From the NCBI GenBank assembly GCA_963682055.1, contig OY821742.1, positions 23,190,560 through 23,254,559 on the forward strand: a stretch of DNA of 64,000 nucleotides, in the 5' to 3' direction. Of the stretch, positions 45,062 to 57,461 are shown piece by piece. Source of the DNA: Primula veris. Its lineage: Eukaryota; Streptophyta; Magnoliopsida; Ericales; Primulaceae. Made by a program: the position numbers and the translations under genes. Under the pieces are notes generated by a model that made no database searches, was not told the DNA's origin, and saw nothing but the letters and a program-made list of their open reading frames with translations. The stretch's first letter is position 1, and the number at the start of each line of letters is the position of its first letter.

Positions 45062-47176
45062 ATGGTGACCAATGTAGAGGAAACACATCCCGAGATAACA
45101 GAAACCAATAACCAAAACGCGCAAATTAGCCAACGAGACCTCGACAATCTACTCGCCGTCCGCGACAGATATGAAGCTATCCAATCCGGAAACCAACCAA
45201 CAACCTCCTACGTCAACCAAGAACCACCGGTCGAACCACCCCAACATTTCATTGAAGGGATTGTTGACGAACACCCTTCGTCCTCGGAGGACGAACAAGA
45301 CGTGCCCGTATTAAGGCGTGCACGAAGACGCTTACCCAGGTCCCAGGCAGGGCCGAGCTCAAGAGTCCCTTTGCCTACAGCCTCGGTCAACTCCGGTGCT
45401 CATCTACAAACGGACGAAGCTCATCAGTTTGGCATGCCCAAGGATCATGTACTCGGACAGTTACCCCGAATACCAACTAATCCTCAGAGGATGATTACAC
45501 CACCCACGGTGGAGGTACAACACGTTGTTCCGTTAGCCGATGAAAGGAACTACGCCCAGCTACAAGCTCAGCTGGCGGCATGCATGACGGCCATGACAGC
45601 GGCCGGCATCGTAGTGCCAGTTATCCAAACTGACAAAGACCCACGCCATGAAGTGGAAGATTCTGCCTACAGGGCCACCCTGGAGGCAGCGGGTCGATGA
45701 CCCGATACAAGAGTGCCCCACCAAGGGGGCAATGTCCCAATAACTATCGTCCATCCGAACACTCATATGGAACATGTCCACACAAACACGAAGGACAGTA
45801 GATATCCCGAATACAGGATCGGGGAAGGATATGGCCCACCACCACATCAGGGAGGATACCCTCCCCCCTACCAAGTCACGGATGACGCGTTCCAACAGGC
45901 TTGGAACGTATGCCAAGAAACCCCATGTACCGAACAGATCACGCGGTACCGCAATCCTATGGGGTTCGTCATTCCCGAATTCAGGCTCTATGATGGAATG
46001 AGTTGCCCTATCGACCATCTGAGGCACTACAAGACGAAGATGGAACTGTGGAGTGATGACCATGCACTGATGTGCAAATTTTTCAAAAACAGCTTGGGTC
46101 AAGAGGCTTCGTCATGGTATCACAACTTACCACGGGGCTCCATTAGAGACTGGGCAGAACTGCTAAGAGCGTACTCCACCCGATACCCTGCTCATCGGAA
46201 AAAGAAGGTTAGCATCGAAACCCTTCTTAAAATGACGATGATGCCAAATGAAAGGCTCAACGATTACTGCATACGTTTTATTGACGTAGCAAACCAGATT
46301 CCACAATATGCCAACAATATAGCCATCCAAAACTTTATCAACTCCATCCCTAATGGCTATTGGGCGAGAAGGAAGTTCATAGGCAAAAACTTCCCGACCA
46401 CTGATTCCCTGCTAGCCTATTGTACCCACCTCACCGATAAGAACAACGAACTGCGTTTCCTCAACCGAACTCTACCAAGAAGAGAGTCGGTCCGTGAGGC
46501 ACAGGTGGGTCGCAAAAGAGTTAGGAATAACCAGGGAGAGGCATTCCCACCGACCAGAAAGGGCAAAGATCCCGAGGTCCATAGCAGGGTAGGGCGACCA
46601 CGAGCACTAGAGCCCAAACCGCTCCAGATCGCGTACCCAACACCGACCAACGAACATAAACCTCTCCAGCTCACCTACCCGATGCCACCCAAGCCGTTTC
46701 AACAAGGTCGGCCCCAAGAGAGGGAACACCGAAACACTTCCGGACCGGTCGAGCTGCGATACACTTTCAACCTATCTGCTGAAGATATCTTCAAGGATAT
46801 ATGCAGGGAAAGTTGGTATTCCCGACCACAACCGATCATTTCTCCCCCCAATCAGAGAGATTCCAAGCTCTTCTGCGCATATCATGAGGATCACGGCCAT
46901 CTCACTGAGCATTGCCGTAACCTGCGATGGAGAATGAATCAGTGGGGCGATGCAGGGTACCTAGCCAAGTACATCAACGGAACTGGGAATAAAGGCAAGC
47001 AATTGGCCATCGAGGGATCCGACAACCGGCAAGGCAAAGCGATCAACGTCGTTCATATGTCGCGACCCAAGGGCCCAGGCGGGGAACGATCGCGACAACG
47101 GCAGCTGGCCCACTTTGGCCAAGTAGCCAAGGCATCACATGCGTCAACCTCTAAACGACAATGCACACCACGATGA
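45062..47176 (+). pseudogene. Tat gag, interrupted by one stop
   Basis: One frame runs from ATG 45062 to TGA 47174-47176, broken only by TGA at 45698-45700. The first 212 codons are hydrophilic (gag N-terminus). After the stop, a retrotransposon-gag domain lies at about 45950-46460, with FRLYDGMSCPIDHLRHYKTK, SLGQEASSWYHNLP and NERLNDYCIRFIDVANQIPQ. A C-terminal Cys/His stretch FCAYHEDHGHLTEHCRNLR (about 46868-46925) is like the zinc-knuckle region of Tat gags. The gag stop at 47174 is in the same frame as pol. Confidence 0.88.
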
Positions 47177-47215
47177 CATCCCCCCATTTCTTTCTCGGAT
47201 CTTGACGAAGAAGGA

Positions 47216-50200
47216 GTGATTTACCCCCACGGAGACGCCATTAACCTCCGTGTTCAAATCGGCCTAGACACGGTCAGCAGGGTACTTGTCGACCAAGGAG
47301 CCTCTTGTGATATCATGTACAAGGAGCTTTTCGACAAGATGGAACTCAAGCTGCAAGATCTACAGCCTACCGATGTCACACTGATCGGATTCATCTCCGA
47401 AACGACTAAACCGTTGGGTAAGATCGTCCTCAGTGTCACAACCGGGTCCGTGTCGGTTCCCGTGGAATTTTTAGTGGTCAACGACCACTCCGGTCACAAC
47501 GCGATATTAGGCCGACCTTGGTTACATGCCATGAAGGCCATACCCTCGACCTATCACCAAAAGGTCAAATACCCAAATGAGAGGGGAGAGATCGAGACAG
47601 CCAGAGGATGTCAAGAAGATTCAAGATGCTGCGAAGACATCACCGCGACTCTCCAAAAACAACGAAGCATTGTGGAACAACCCACCAGCACAAAGAAGCT
47701 GATCAACCAAATATCCAAAACCGAAAGGGTGGTCGAAGAACAAGTAGGAGAGACACTTAGGAAGGTGTATATTCCTGATATGGACGAGGAGCACTACTTC
47801 CTCCTCGGCGATAACCTTCCAAAACAGGAATCCGAGGAGTTAAGGGCATTCCTTCTCAGTAACAATGATAAATTCGCCTGGAGTCCTAAAGACATGCCGG
47901 GCCTAGATCCCAATACAGCATGCCACCACCTAAGTGTAAACGCCGAGTACAAGCCAATAGCACAGAGGAGTAGGAAAGTCTCTGTACAGCACAGAGCAGC
48001 TATAATCGCTGAAGTACAAAAGCTATTAGAGGCTGAAGCCATAAGGGAGGTTTACTATCCAAAATGGTTGTCCAACCCGGTTGTCGTCCCTAAGAAGAAC
48101 GGGAAGGAGAGAGTCTGTATAGACTTCACCAATCTCAACAAAGCCTGCCCGAGGGACCACTTTCCCCTTCCAAGGATCGATCAACTGGTGGACGCAACTG
48201 CGGGAGCAGAACGGATGACCTTCCTTGACGCGTACTCAGGATACCATCAAATTCCCCTCGCCCGCAAAGATCAAGAAAAGACTTCATTTATATCGCCTTT
48301 GGGAAATTATTGCTATACGGTAATGCCGTTCGGTCTACGCAATGCGGGGGCAACATACCAAAGGATGATAACACGAGTATGTCGAGATCATATAGGGAAA
48401 ACAATGGAGGTATACATTGACGACATGGTCGTCAAGAGCGAAAAGGCCACATCCCACCTCCAAGACATTAAAGACGTCTTCCAAACGTTGGGCGAGCACA
48501 AACTAAAGCTCAACGCAAGCAAGTGTGCATTTGGCATCAGCAAAGGGAAATTCTTGGGGCATATGGTTAGCCGACGAGGAATAGAGGCTAATCCAGATCA
48601 AATAACGGCTTTACGGAACCTAGCAGCGCCTAAGAATAAGAAACAGGTACAAGAGCTCACAGGAATGATGGCCGCGTTGAGCAGGTTCATTAGCCGATCC
48701 GCAGACAAGGGACGGCCATTTTTTGAATCACTCAAGAAGGATAGAAAATCCGTCTGGGACCCGGAATGTGAGGCTTCATTCAACAATCTCAAAGAGTACT
48801 TGAGGACACTGCCACTACTAGTAAGGCCGAACAAAGGAGACGTTCTGGCATGCTACCTAGCAGTTTCCACTACAGCTGTGAGTGCAGTTATCCTAAGAGA
48901 AGAAGGTCGCGAACAATTTCCGATCTACTTCGTCAGCAAGACTCTGGTCGAAGCCGAAACACGTTACCTACCATTGGAAAAGCTGTGTCTGGCATTGGTC
49001 GTCGCTACCAGGAAGTTGCCGCACTATTTCATAGCTCATCAGGTCCGGGTATACACGAAGTTTCATATCAAAGAGTCACTTCGACGGACGGACATTAGCG
49101 GTCGAGTTGCCGCCTGGAGGGTCGAACTATCCCAATTTCATATCGAGTTCGCACCCCGTCACGCCATAAAGGGACAAGTCCTGGCCGATTTCGTCGCTGA
49201 ATTCACCGAAGGCTATGATGAGCCTTTGGCACTCTCTCCATAATCACACTGGCAGATACATGTCGACGGATCAGCCACCAAGGACGGATCAGGAGCAGGG
49301 ATCGTCTTGAAGTCTAGAGAGGGAGCAATCATCGAAAAAAAGCATAAAACTGGGCTTCCGAGCTACCAACAATGAGGCAGAATACGAGGCCATGATAAAC
49401 GGCATGCTCATTGCCCGGTCCCTCGGATGCTCCCACTTAATTGCAAGCTCAGACTCCATGCTCATCGTCAATCAAGCCATCGGCGAGTACCAAGCTAAAG
49501 ATGACAGAATGATCATCTACCAAGAGAAAGTCCAAAGCTTGATGGCAACCTTCGAACAGTGCGAGTTAATAAGAATCAATCGCACCGACAATGCACATGC
49601 CGATGCTTTGGCCACCCTAACCTCGACATTAACATTGACCGACACCCGGTCGATCACAGTGGAACTACTGCCGACCCTGAGCATAATTAAAAGGGTAGAC
49701 CGGGTGACGTCAATACCGTACGAACTAGGTTGGAGGGAGGACATGACTCGTTATCTGCGAAATGGAACGCTTCCGGCCGACAAGATAAAAGCGCTGAAAA
49801 TTACAAGAAAAGCTCCTCGTTTCTGGCTATCCGAGGACGATAAACTATACAAATCCAGTTACCGGGGACCCCATCGACTGTGCGTCCCAACCGAGCTACA
49901 ACTGCCGGTCTTGGAAGAACTCCACGAAGGATCTTGCGGAGCACACATCAAGGGGCGATCCCTTGCAAACAAGGCAATGACCCAAGGATATTGGTGGCCC
50001 TATATCAAGCGAGACGCCGATGCATACGTCCAACGTTGCGACAAGTGCCAACGATTCGCCAAGATACCCCGGCTCCCATCATCTATGATGACCCCGGTAT
50101 CGGCACCATGGCCGTTCGCTCAATGGTCAATTGATTTAGTCGGTAAACTCCCAAGGGCACCTGGGAGTGTGGAATATCTGATCGTCGTGACGGATTATTT

Positions 50201-50979
50201 CACCAAATGGGTCGAAGCTAAACCCCTCCGAGAAATCAAAGCCAGCAACGTCAAACAATTCATTTGGGAATACATCATCACTAGGTTCGGTATACCGTAC
50301 GCTATCGTCGCCGACAACGGAACCCAGTTCAAAGATGCCAATTTACAGCTGTGGTACGAGGAACTAGGTATCCGAAAATTCTATTCGACGCCGACATACC
50401 CACAAGGAAACGGGCAAGCCGAAGTGTCAAACCGAACAATATTAGACGGCATCAAGACCACCCTTGAACAAGCAAAGGGGAGGTGGCCCGAGCGGCTACT
50501 CAACGTTTTATGGTCGTGTCGAACTACACCAAAGACGGGTACCAAGGAAACCCCGTTCAGCTTAGCATACGGAGTCGAGGCCATCATACCGACAGAAATC
50601 GGGCTACCCACGCTCCGAACGACTTTAGTCGAGCAAGGAAACAATGAACAAAGAATGAGAGAAGAGCTAGACATGATAGACGAGAAACGAGAGATAGCAG
50701 CCCTTACCCTAGTCAAATATCAACAAAGCGTGAAGCAAATTTATGATAAGAGAGAAAGGATCCAAAGAATTCATGGTAGGAGAACTGGTGCTGCGACGAG
50801 TGACGGTTTATACCCGCAACGAAATACATGGCAAACTAAGCCCTACCTGGGAAGGCCCATACGAAATCGTCAAGCAAACGAGTCCAGTCTCTTACAAAAT
50901 CAAAAGCGTACTGTTCGCTAATAGCCGAGGGGAAAAGAATTCTTGGAATGTGGCTAACCTAAAGAAGTACTACGTGTAG
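47216..50979 (+). pseudogene. Tat pol: protease, RT, RNase H, second RNase H, integrase
   Basis: It is in frame with gag. Protease has VLVDQGASCDIMY (about 47284). RT has VCIDFTNLNKACPRDHFPLP, TFLDAYSGYHQIPLA and the catalytic VYIDDMVVKS (about 48410). The first RNase H has ACYLAVSTTAVSAV to YLPLEKLCLALV (about 48850-49000). A TAA at 49241 comes before a second, archaeal-type RNase H (IHVDGSATKDGSGAGIVL at about 49258, then ATNNEAEYEAMINGML after a frameshift in an A-run near 49340). Integrase has an HHCC zinc motif (about 49925-50055), the D,D,E residues in WSIDLVG, VADNGTQF and GNGQAEVSNR, and a C-terminal part that shifts frame near 50760 to 50743-50979 (PTWEGPYEIVKQ). Two RNase H domains mark the Tat lineage. 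Confidence 0.9.
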
Positions 50980-51087
50980 GCAATCTTCCGAGTACAGGTT
51001 CCACCTTACCCCTCCTGTTTAATGGCATTATCTTTCGTCTTTTTGAATGAATAAAATATATTATCATACTGTCTAGCGAAGGCAAAT

Positions 51088-51722
51088 GAAAATTCCCAAC
51101 ATGGCCGAAGTGCCTAGGAATGCTATGAAATTCCCTAAATGGCGTGTTCTCAAAGGAACGCCTAGGAATACTATGAAAGTTTCCAACATGGCCGAAGTGC
51201 CTAGGAATGCTATGAAATTCCCTAAATGGCGTGTTCTCAAAGGAACGCCTAGGAATACTATGAAAATTCCCAACATGGCCGAAGTGCCTAGGAATGCTAT
51301 GAAATTCCCTAAATGGCGTATTCTCAAAGGAACGCCTAGGAATACTATGAAATTCCCTAAATGGCGTGTTCTCAAAGGAACGCCTAGGAATACTATGAAA
51401 TTCCCTAAATGGCGTGTTTTCAAAGGAACGCCTAGGAATACTATGAAAATTCCCAACATGGCCGAAGTGCCTAGGAGTGCTATGAAATTCCCTAAATGGC
51501 GTGTTCTCAAAGGAACGCCTAGGAATACTATGAAATTCCCTAAATGGCGTGTTCTCAAAGGAACGCCTAGAAATACTATGAAAATTCCCAACATGGCCGA
51601 AGTGCCTAGGAATGCTATGAAATTCCCTAAATGGCGTGTTCTCAAAGGAACGCCTAGGAATACTATGAAATTCCCTAAATGGCGTGTTCTCAAAGGAACG
51701 CCTAGAAATACTATGAAATTCA
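51088..51722. repeat. Two-unit tandem array in the Tat 3' region
   Basis: Units A (39 bp, around cccaacatggccgaagtgcc) and B (48 bp, around ccctaaatggcgtgttctc) alternate as AB AB ABBB ABB ABB. Both lengths are multiples of three, and the array is open on the plus strand (51086-51790) and on the minus strand (51735-51073). The plus reading repeats NMAEVPRNAMK and FPKWRVLKGTPRNTMK. It starts 109 bp after pol. Confidence 0.9.
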
Positions 51723-51844
51723 TGTGCAGGTACAATGCAAGAAATAATTCAGGTCCACGTTACGACGGCGATACAATACAAAATAGCTGACACAATGAAG
51801 GAGAATCAAACTAAACGATGAAATATCAACAAGCATATCAAAAA

Positions 51845-52014
51845 CAGGAATAACGAAAATGACAAATGAATCAGCAAGGAAAAATCGATCCAATCAATCA
51901 AATAGCAATACGACAATGGAAAGGTACACAGGAATAACGAAAATGACAAATGAATCAGCAAGGAAAAATCGATCCAATCAATCAAATAGCAATACGACAA
52001 TGGAAAGGTACAAA
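51845..52014. repeat. 84-bp tandem duplication
   Basis: 'caggaataacgaaaatgaca' begins at 51845 and at 51929, and the blocks are nearly identical to 'gacaatggaaaggtaca'. Confidence 0.9.
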
Positions 52015-52255
52015 ACAGGAATAAGGAAATAACACAAATAGTCATCGCCCACATTACGGAGGAAATAAGAAGATCATTGACACTAAAGAAACTCATTTAA
52101 GAAGAGCTACTACAGGAGGAGCACGACGGTAATTGACCGAGCTCAATCTCTTCGTCATCCGTCGTCGTATCCCCATCGGACTCATCACCATCAAAACGCT
52201 CCTCAGAAATTAGGGCATCAAAATTGGTCGTATGAGCTCCAACGCAAGTCAGCGT

Positions 52256-53480
52256 CTAAAGCCTCGCGTTGAACTCGGCTTCTTTAGCGAGCTCGTGAGC
52301 ATCCGAGGCCGCTTTACGGCAATCATCGTCGAAGGAGAGATTACGGCGAGCTTTGATCATAGCCGCGGAAGCATCGTATCTGGTTCGGGACAAACGGAAA
52401 TACTTCACCAGCACGTTGGCTTTGGTTACCAACAACTTTAATTTGCCGAAGTATTTGTCCTTTGCATGCCAATATCGATCCAAACGACGCTCCTGAACCT
52501 CAACAGCATGCTCGGCACGACGAACGTATTCACGAAAAGAGGCCGCCTGAGTTTTTAGCTTGGACCGAAGTCGAGCACATTGGTCGGTCAACTTGACATT
52601 TTTGCCCATCAAAACGATGTAAGGCCACTTGTCAGGCACCTCGCTAGCCGCACCAGATGAGATCTCGTCCCGGGCAGCACCAGTAGGCCCTAACCCCGGG
52701 TTAACTAGGCATGGAGAACCAGCCTGGTGCGACGTAGTAGCGCGTGCCTATAAAAACAAAACAAACAAAAAATGGGGAGGAACGAGACGAGATGAATATA
52801 CAACCGCAAGAAACGAAAAGACGAAAATAGAAAAAACGAATATTTCCATACAAGCTACAAATAAAACGACGAAACAACCTACTCGATTATCAATCCGATA
52901 ACCCCTCAACAGACGCCGAGGTCTCTGCTACATCGGCGAAATGAATATCTCGCAATGAAGCAATTTGCGTCCCCAAACGCTCACGAACGACCGCGTCGAC
53001 TCGGTTCAAGGCAGTAGTGGTCTCGGTTACCCCGGCCGTCGCATCAACCATGCGCTCTGCCCGGGACACACCACTCATTCCTTTTACATGCTCCAGCACC
53101 TCTAAAGCGCGAACTCGGGCCCAATACGCTTTGGCAAAGGATAGCAGCAGGTCCGCGTCCTCGAAAACGGCCTCTAGGACCAAATTCAAGCTCGTCACAC
53201 GACCTCGGGCTTCATCACGAGATCGTCGTAGGGCACCGAGAAGTTCCCTCGCTTTACCCTTATTTGCCATATAATGAGCGGTCTTTTTGCTGAATTTCTC
53301 TCCCAAATCACGTAACCGAATCGACATGTTTGAAATATGAATATTCAGATCCTCGACTTTATGATGAGCAGAATTCAGTTCCGCAGTTAGGGCAGCCTTA
53401 GATCTTTCCAGATTATCTATAACGTCACCTACACTACGACTAGGCGAGGTCCAGACCACCACAGCAAGGGGGTTATTTGG
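52256..53480 (-). CDS. Antisense coiled-coil exons in the Tat 3' region
   Basis: Two minus-strand open segments. The right one (about 53480-52893) follows an acceptor-like ttgtcag and reads VPNNPLAVVVWTSPSRS, then a heptad-like region with NLERSKAALTAELNSAHHKV and LLGALRRSRDEARGR. The left one follows the acceptor ttttatag at 52748 and runs to a TAG at 52256, with KNVKLTDQCARLRSKLKTQA and YVRRAEHAVEVQERRLDRYW. I could not find a clean donor joining the two. They may continue the gene at 53693-56306, which has a possible donor (cctcag|gtgg) just before its stop. Function unknown; predicted helical and coiled. Confidence 0.55.
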
Positions 53481-53692
53481 TACCTGACAATATTTTGTTT
53501 TCACATCCTTCAAAATATGACGACCCTCAAAAGAAAGTAATCCGAGAAGGCCCAACAGAAAGAAAACACAGCACCTATATTATCACTTCCCCAAAAGAAT
53601 ATGTTTCTAGATACAAAAGAGACCCACAATTCTAATACCAAAAGACTACACAAAAACAACAAAAATATATATATATACTGTCAGAAAAATGG

Positions 53693-56306
53693 TCAAGGTT
53701 CCACCTGAGGAGATGCAGGTGGGGGAGTAACAGTAGCATCAGGTCGAGGAGTGGACGTGGCTGACGTAAAATTAGGACGGAGCGCTGTTGAAATTGTCTG
53801 TCCCGGCAGTCGGGGAAGCTCCTCTTCTCGAAGATTCGCCCAGTCTAAGGGTTTCGGCAGGGCACCCTGCGGACAGGGATACACCAACTCCGACCACGCC
53901 CTATCCGACACAGGAACCTTCGCGAAATTGAGCGCCCGCACATGAGCGCAATAGACGGAGAAATTAGCCATCATTGCTAACCTTGTCCGCTCCTCCGCCT
54001 GTGCCGTTTTCAGAGCGGCCACCTTAGCCTTTTCGGCTTCCACATCCTCCGCCAGCAGCAAGTTCTCCTCCCCTAGTTGGTCATACTTAACGACCAGGCT
54101 CTCTTTTTCAGCCATCAATTTACCAACATCCTCGGTCACGTGCAGAAAGTCTGCAGACAGCTTGTCATAATTATCGCCCAGGGTTTTATTCTCGGCGACC
54201 AGTTTCTCTTTCTCGACCTCGAAAGCCGCAAGCAGATCCTTTATCTTCTGATCGTTCTCCTCGACTATGGATTTCTTTTCGGTCAGCAGCTCCTCTTTCT
54301 CAGCCTCGAGCGCCTTTCACTGATCACTTAGAACAATGGAACCCAAGAAAGCCTGTCATCAAACACAAAAATAGACATGCAACATCAGACAAAAAAAAAA
54401 AAAAAAAAATTTTTTTTACCCGAAGCGCATCACTGCCGGCTTGCTCCATTAACGACGATAGCGGACGAGTAGCAATTTCCTCGGCATCCTTGAAGACTAG
54501 GGGCTTCAGAGCCGTATAACCCATCCTTAAAGCTTGGGGCTGCTCCAGCAATTTCCCTTTACACCGACCAATGTAACGGGTCATCGCGACCTCGTCCACC
54601 AACACCTTCTCGGGTCCGTCGAGAGCCTCATCCTCGACACCCGTCACAACATCCACGGCACTCTCCTTGCCGACCTCCATTTCCACCCCCACGTCCTCCT
54701 CCAAATGATCAATCTCAGGGGCCCTATGCTCGATCTCTTCCTCAGTACGGATGGGCGAGCAAACGGGCAGATCTATCGGATCCTCGCTAGGGATAGGCGA
54801 GATGACAGGCAAGGTCATCGTACCCTCTCCCATGTTGGTCAAGAGGTTCATATGTCCGAATACATCGTCGATCGACCCCTGAAACACAATAATGCCCATA
54901 GACCGGGCAAGAGCGAGGGTAACCAATGGAGAAGTCAGTAGCTAAAATCAGATGACTAATAAAACAAAGCACTAGAAAACAAAACGACAACAATCAAAAG
55001 ACAAGAAAATCAAAATACATATACACATACATCGCCCGGCGCAGAGACATCCTCGGAGGTATCCCCTTGGGAAGCAGCACACACCCCCTCGCCCGAGCCA
55101 ACGTTAGCATCTTCCTCGGTAACCGATGTATCGGTTCCCCTAGCCCTCTTCGTCGTTTCAACGACAGGGTCAGATGCACGACGCTTAGAACGAACGGCTT
55201 TTTTCCCAAGCCGAGCAGCACTTCGAGCCCGGACCACCTTCAAGAATTCCTCCTCGGGCTCTTTGGTGATCTCGGGTGCAGGATTCCCCTTGGTCACCGA
55301 CCCCATAGGGTAACCGAGCAGCACGGGAGCAGTACGACTCGCAGGATCCGGCACAGGTCCAGGCCCCCACCATTTCCAAAGAGCTAACAGAGCCTCTACA
55401 TTGGGAGCGCCGATGTCTGGCATAGTGGGAGCATTGGTAGCCGGTCCAGGAATCTGGTGTCCCGCACAACCCCAGGCACCGGATGCAATTACAATACCAA
55501 GATTACGCTCTTTGTTGGTATCCGACAAACCGATAACGAGCCGGCAAAAGGCACGCAGAGTCTTCAAATACGAGCTGCGACGCTCAAAGCTCAAACTATA
55601 GACTCCAAAGACGTCCTTCAGTTCAATCGGTATTCCGGACAACTCCGATAGCCTTTGGATACCATTCAGAGTACGGTAACCATTTAGGGCCAGTTGGGCC
55701 GGAGCAATCTGCACGGCCTCAAAGAACGAAGCCACCCAGTTTGTAAAAGGCAGTCGAAGACCCCCAGTGAAGAATGCCGAAGAGCGCACAGCTACCTCGC
55801 CGGCAGGAACAAATCCCAGCACCTCCTCGTCAGAAATAGGAAGCCGAATGTGTATGTTGTCAGGTATTCCGGCAAACTCCTTAAAATCCTTTTCTACGAA
55901 TGTGCCAACTTGGGCCACACTTTGGGTCAGAATTTCCTATCCAAACATCATCAAAAGTCCATTAATATACTAACCAAATACACAAACAAGAACCACATCA
56001 ATATAACGAGCGCCACCCCCCCCCCCCCCACTCACATTAACCAGATACATAAAAATCATCCGACATATATAGACAACCTGAACCATATACCAACGCCACA
56101 TCTATGACCACAACGACAAATCAAATACAACTCCTAAAAAAGGGAAGGGGAGAGAACGAAAAATCACTTACAGTAATCATTATGAACAAGCAAGCGAGAA
56201 CAGCAGCCCTAGATCGAGTGGCCGAACGCTTTTTCTTTTGGCGGGAAGAATATACTTTAGAGAGAGAGACAGATATTTTCTTTAGCGAATTTTGTGATAC
56301 AAACAA
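53693..56306 (-). pseudogene. Four-exon antisense gene of the Tat element (719 codons, one stop)
   Basis: Exons on the minus strand: 56172-56306, 55031-55936, 54420-54878 and 53693-54352. They make 2,160 nt, with every intron GT..AG and phase 0 (donor after exon 1 is GTAAGT). Exon 1 is basic (RQKKKRSATRSR). Exon 2 holds a globular domain with GGLRLPFTNWVASFFEAVQI and SYLKTLRAFCRLVIGL, resembling what Pfam calls a 'putative gypsy type transposon' domain (from memory). Exon 3 is acidic. Exon 4 is a long coiled coil (KLMAEKESLVVKYDQLGEEN), ending in a Pro/Thr-rich tail. The only break is TGA at 54317-54319 early in exon 4. Antisense ORFs with this domain are known in Tat elements. If the exon 1 ATG is wrong, the gene could start in exon 2. 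Confidence 0.72.
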
Positions 56307-56862
56307 CAGGGCTCACTTGGCACAATAAAAAGGAGTGGAGTTACAAAAATAATAAAATAATAACCGTCCTTTCGTGTAACAGAGGTTTACCTTTTTTTTC
56401 CAACCATACAAAAGTCAACAACCACTGCTATTTGTGACATATAAACGCTCCAGATTTTGCCACGTCGAAGCATATCCCACTACCCAAGGCAGTTCACATC
56501 ATTACACCTAAATAAACGGCCAGTGGACCCTACCACGAAAAGCTTCCCACGTACGCTACCAATATTATCACACCGAGAATGTCCCCCGATAACGTTCCTC
56601 GACTCCCAACCATTTCTTACTCAAAGGGCCTACCGAACAAGGTCGACGAAGACCGTTCCTAGCCTGACGGCATGACGCGTCAAGTCTAACAACGTTCTCC
56701 GGGGGGATAACCGGGCACATTGTTCGGTATATACTAGAAAAACATCAAATAAAATAGAATAGACAGAATCAAGTGCAAGACAGAGTTTTATTCTTCCACA
56801 AAGGGGGAAAACACAAACAATACAACAGAAAAAGAAAAATTTTACAAGAAAATACACCCATC
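56307..56862. other. Spacer between antisense genes in the Tat 3' region
   Basis: No ORF here looks real on either strand. It probably holds the promoter of the antisense gene starting at 56306 and the 3' end of the next antisense unit. Confidence 0.4.
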
Positions 56863-57234
56863 CTATTTTTTCGAACTATCCCCCATATCGACACCCTTCT
56901 TCGCCAAAAGTTCCTCCAGACGCTCTTTCTCCCTAATCAAACGAGAAATCGCCATCTCAGCCTGTTTTAAGGCGTAAGACTGAGACGCGCATTTTTGCTC
57001 GGTCTTGAAATAAGCAGTGCCATCTTCGTCCCAATATTGTTTAAACCTCCTCACTTCAGTCCGAGCACACATGAGATCATGTTTCAGCCATGACATCTCA
57101 ATTTCTTTTAGTTGAAGAGGAGTCAAATCCTCCTTCCCAAAACCAGGGGGACGAGGTAGCAAAAAAGTAGGCTCCTCTTCCATAAGGGCTTTCTTTTTGG
57201 AGGCGGACCTAGTGATGGGAGCCATCTCAAACAA
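56863..57234 (-). CDS. Antisense small coiled-coil ORF 1 of the Tat element
   Basis: 120-123 codons, depending on whether the first ATG (57234) or the second (57225, MAPITRSASKKKAL) is used. The basic start and acidic patch are followed by a helical region with LKEIEMSWLKHDLMCARTEV and a heptad-like end, MAISRLIREKERLEELLAKK. A TATA-like box tctataaatg (minus; plus 57311-57320) lies about 80-90 bp upstream. It is intact. No known function; the reading is unlikely by chance given strand, promoter and composition. Confidence 0.6.
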   Translation of the reverse strand: MFEMAPITRSASKKKALMEEEPTFLLPRPPGFGKEDLTPLQLKEIEMSWLKHDLMCARTEVRRFKQYWDEDGTAYFKTEQKCASQSYALKQAEMAISRLIREKERLEELLAKKGVDMGDSSKK

Positions 57235-57310
57235 AAGTAAGATAGAAGAAACAAATTATAAAACAAGAGAGAGAGGTAGAAATTGGCAATGAGATACAGG
57301 CAATAGCGAG

Positions 57311-57320
57311 CATTTATAGA
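57311..57320 (-). promoter_or_regulatory. TATA-like box for antisense ORF 1
   Basis: On the minus strand it reads tctataaatg, about 77 bp upstream of the first ATG at 57234. The same ctataa motif stands at a like distance before the other two small antisense ORFs. Confidence 0.55.
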
Positions 57321-57461
57321 GAATCAAAAGGCACAAAGTACGAAGCGTTACAATGGTTCACAAGACAGGCACGAGATACGAGAAGATACAACTGATTCAT
57401 CAAATACAGAAAACAAAACACAAATTGAAAAAGGGGAAATACATAAGAAAACCAGCCCAAT

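Noticed and set aside
51086..51790. Sense ORF of 234 codons over the tandem array as a real gene
   Set aside because: The frame is open because unit lengths are multiples of three; no start context, and the opposite strand is equally open.
54387..54418. A-run and T-run as a terminator
   Set aside because: It lies in a predicted antisense intron next to the splice donor; simple homopolymers in plant DNA give no terminator evidence.
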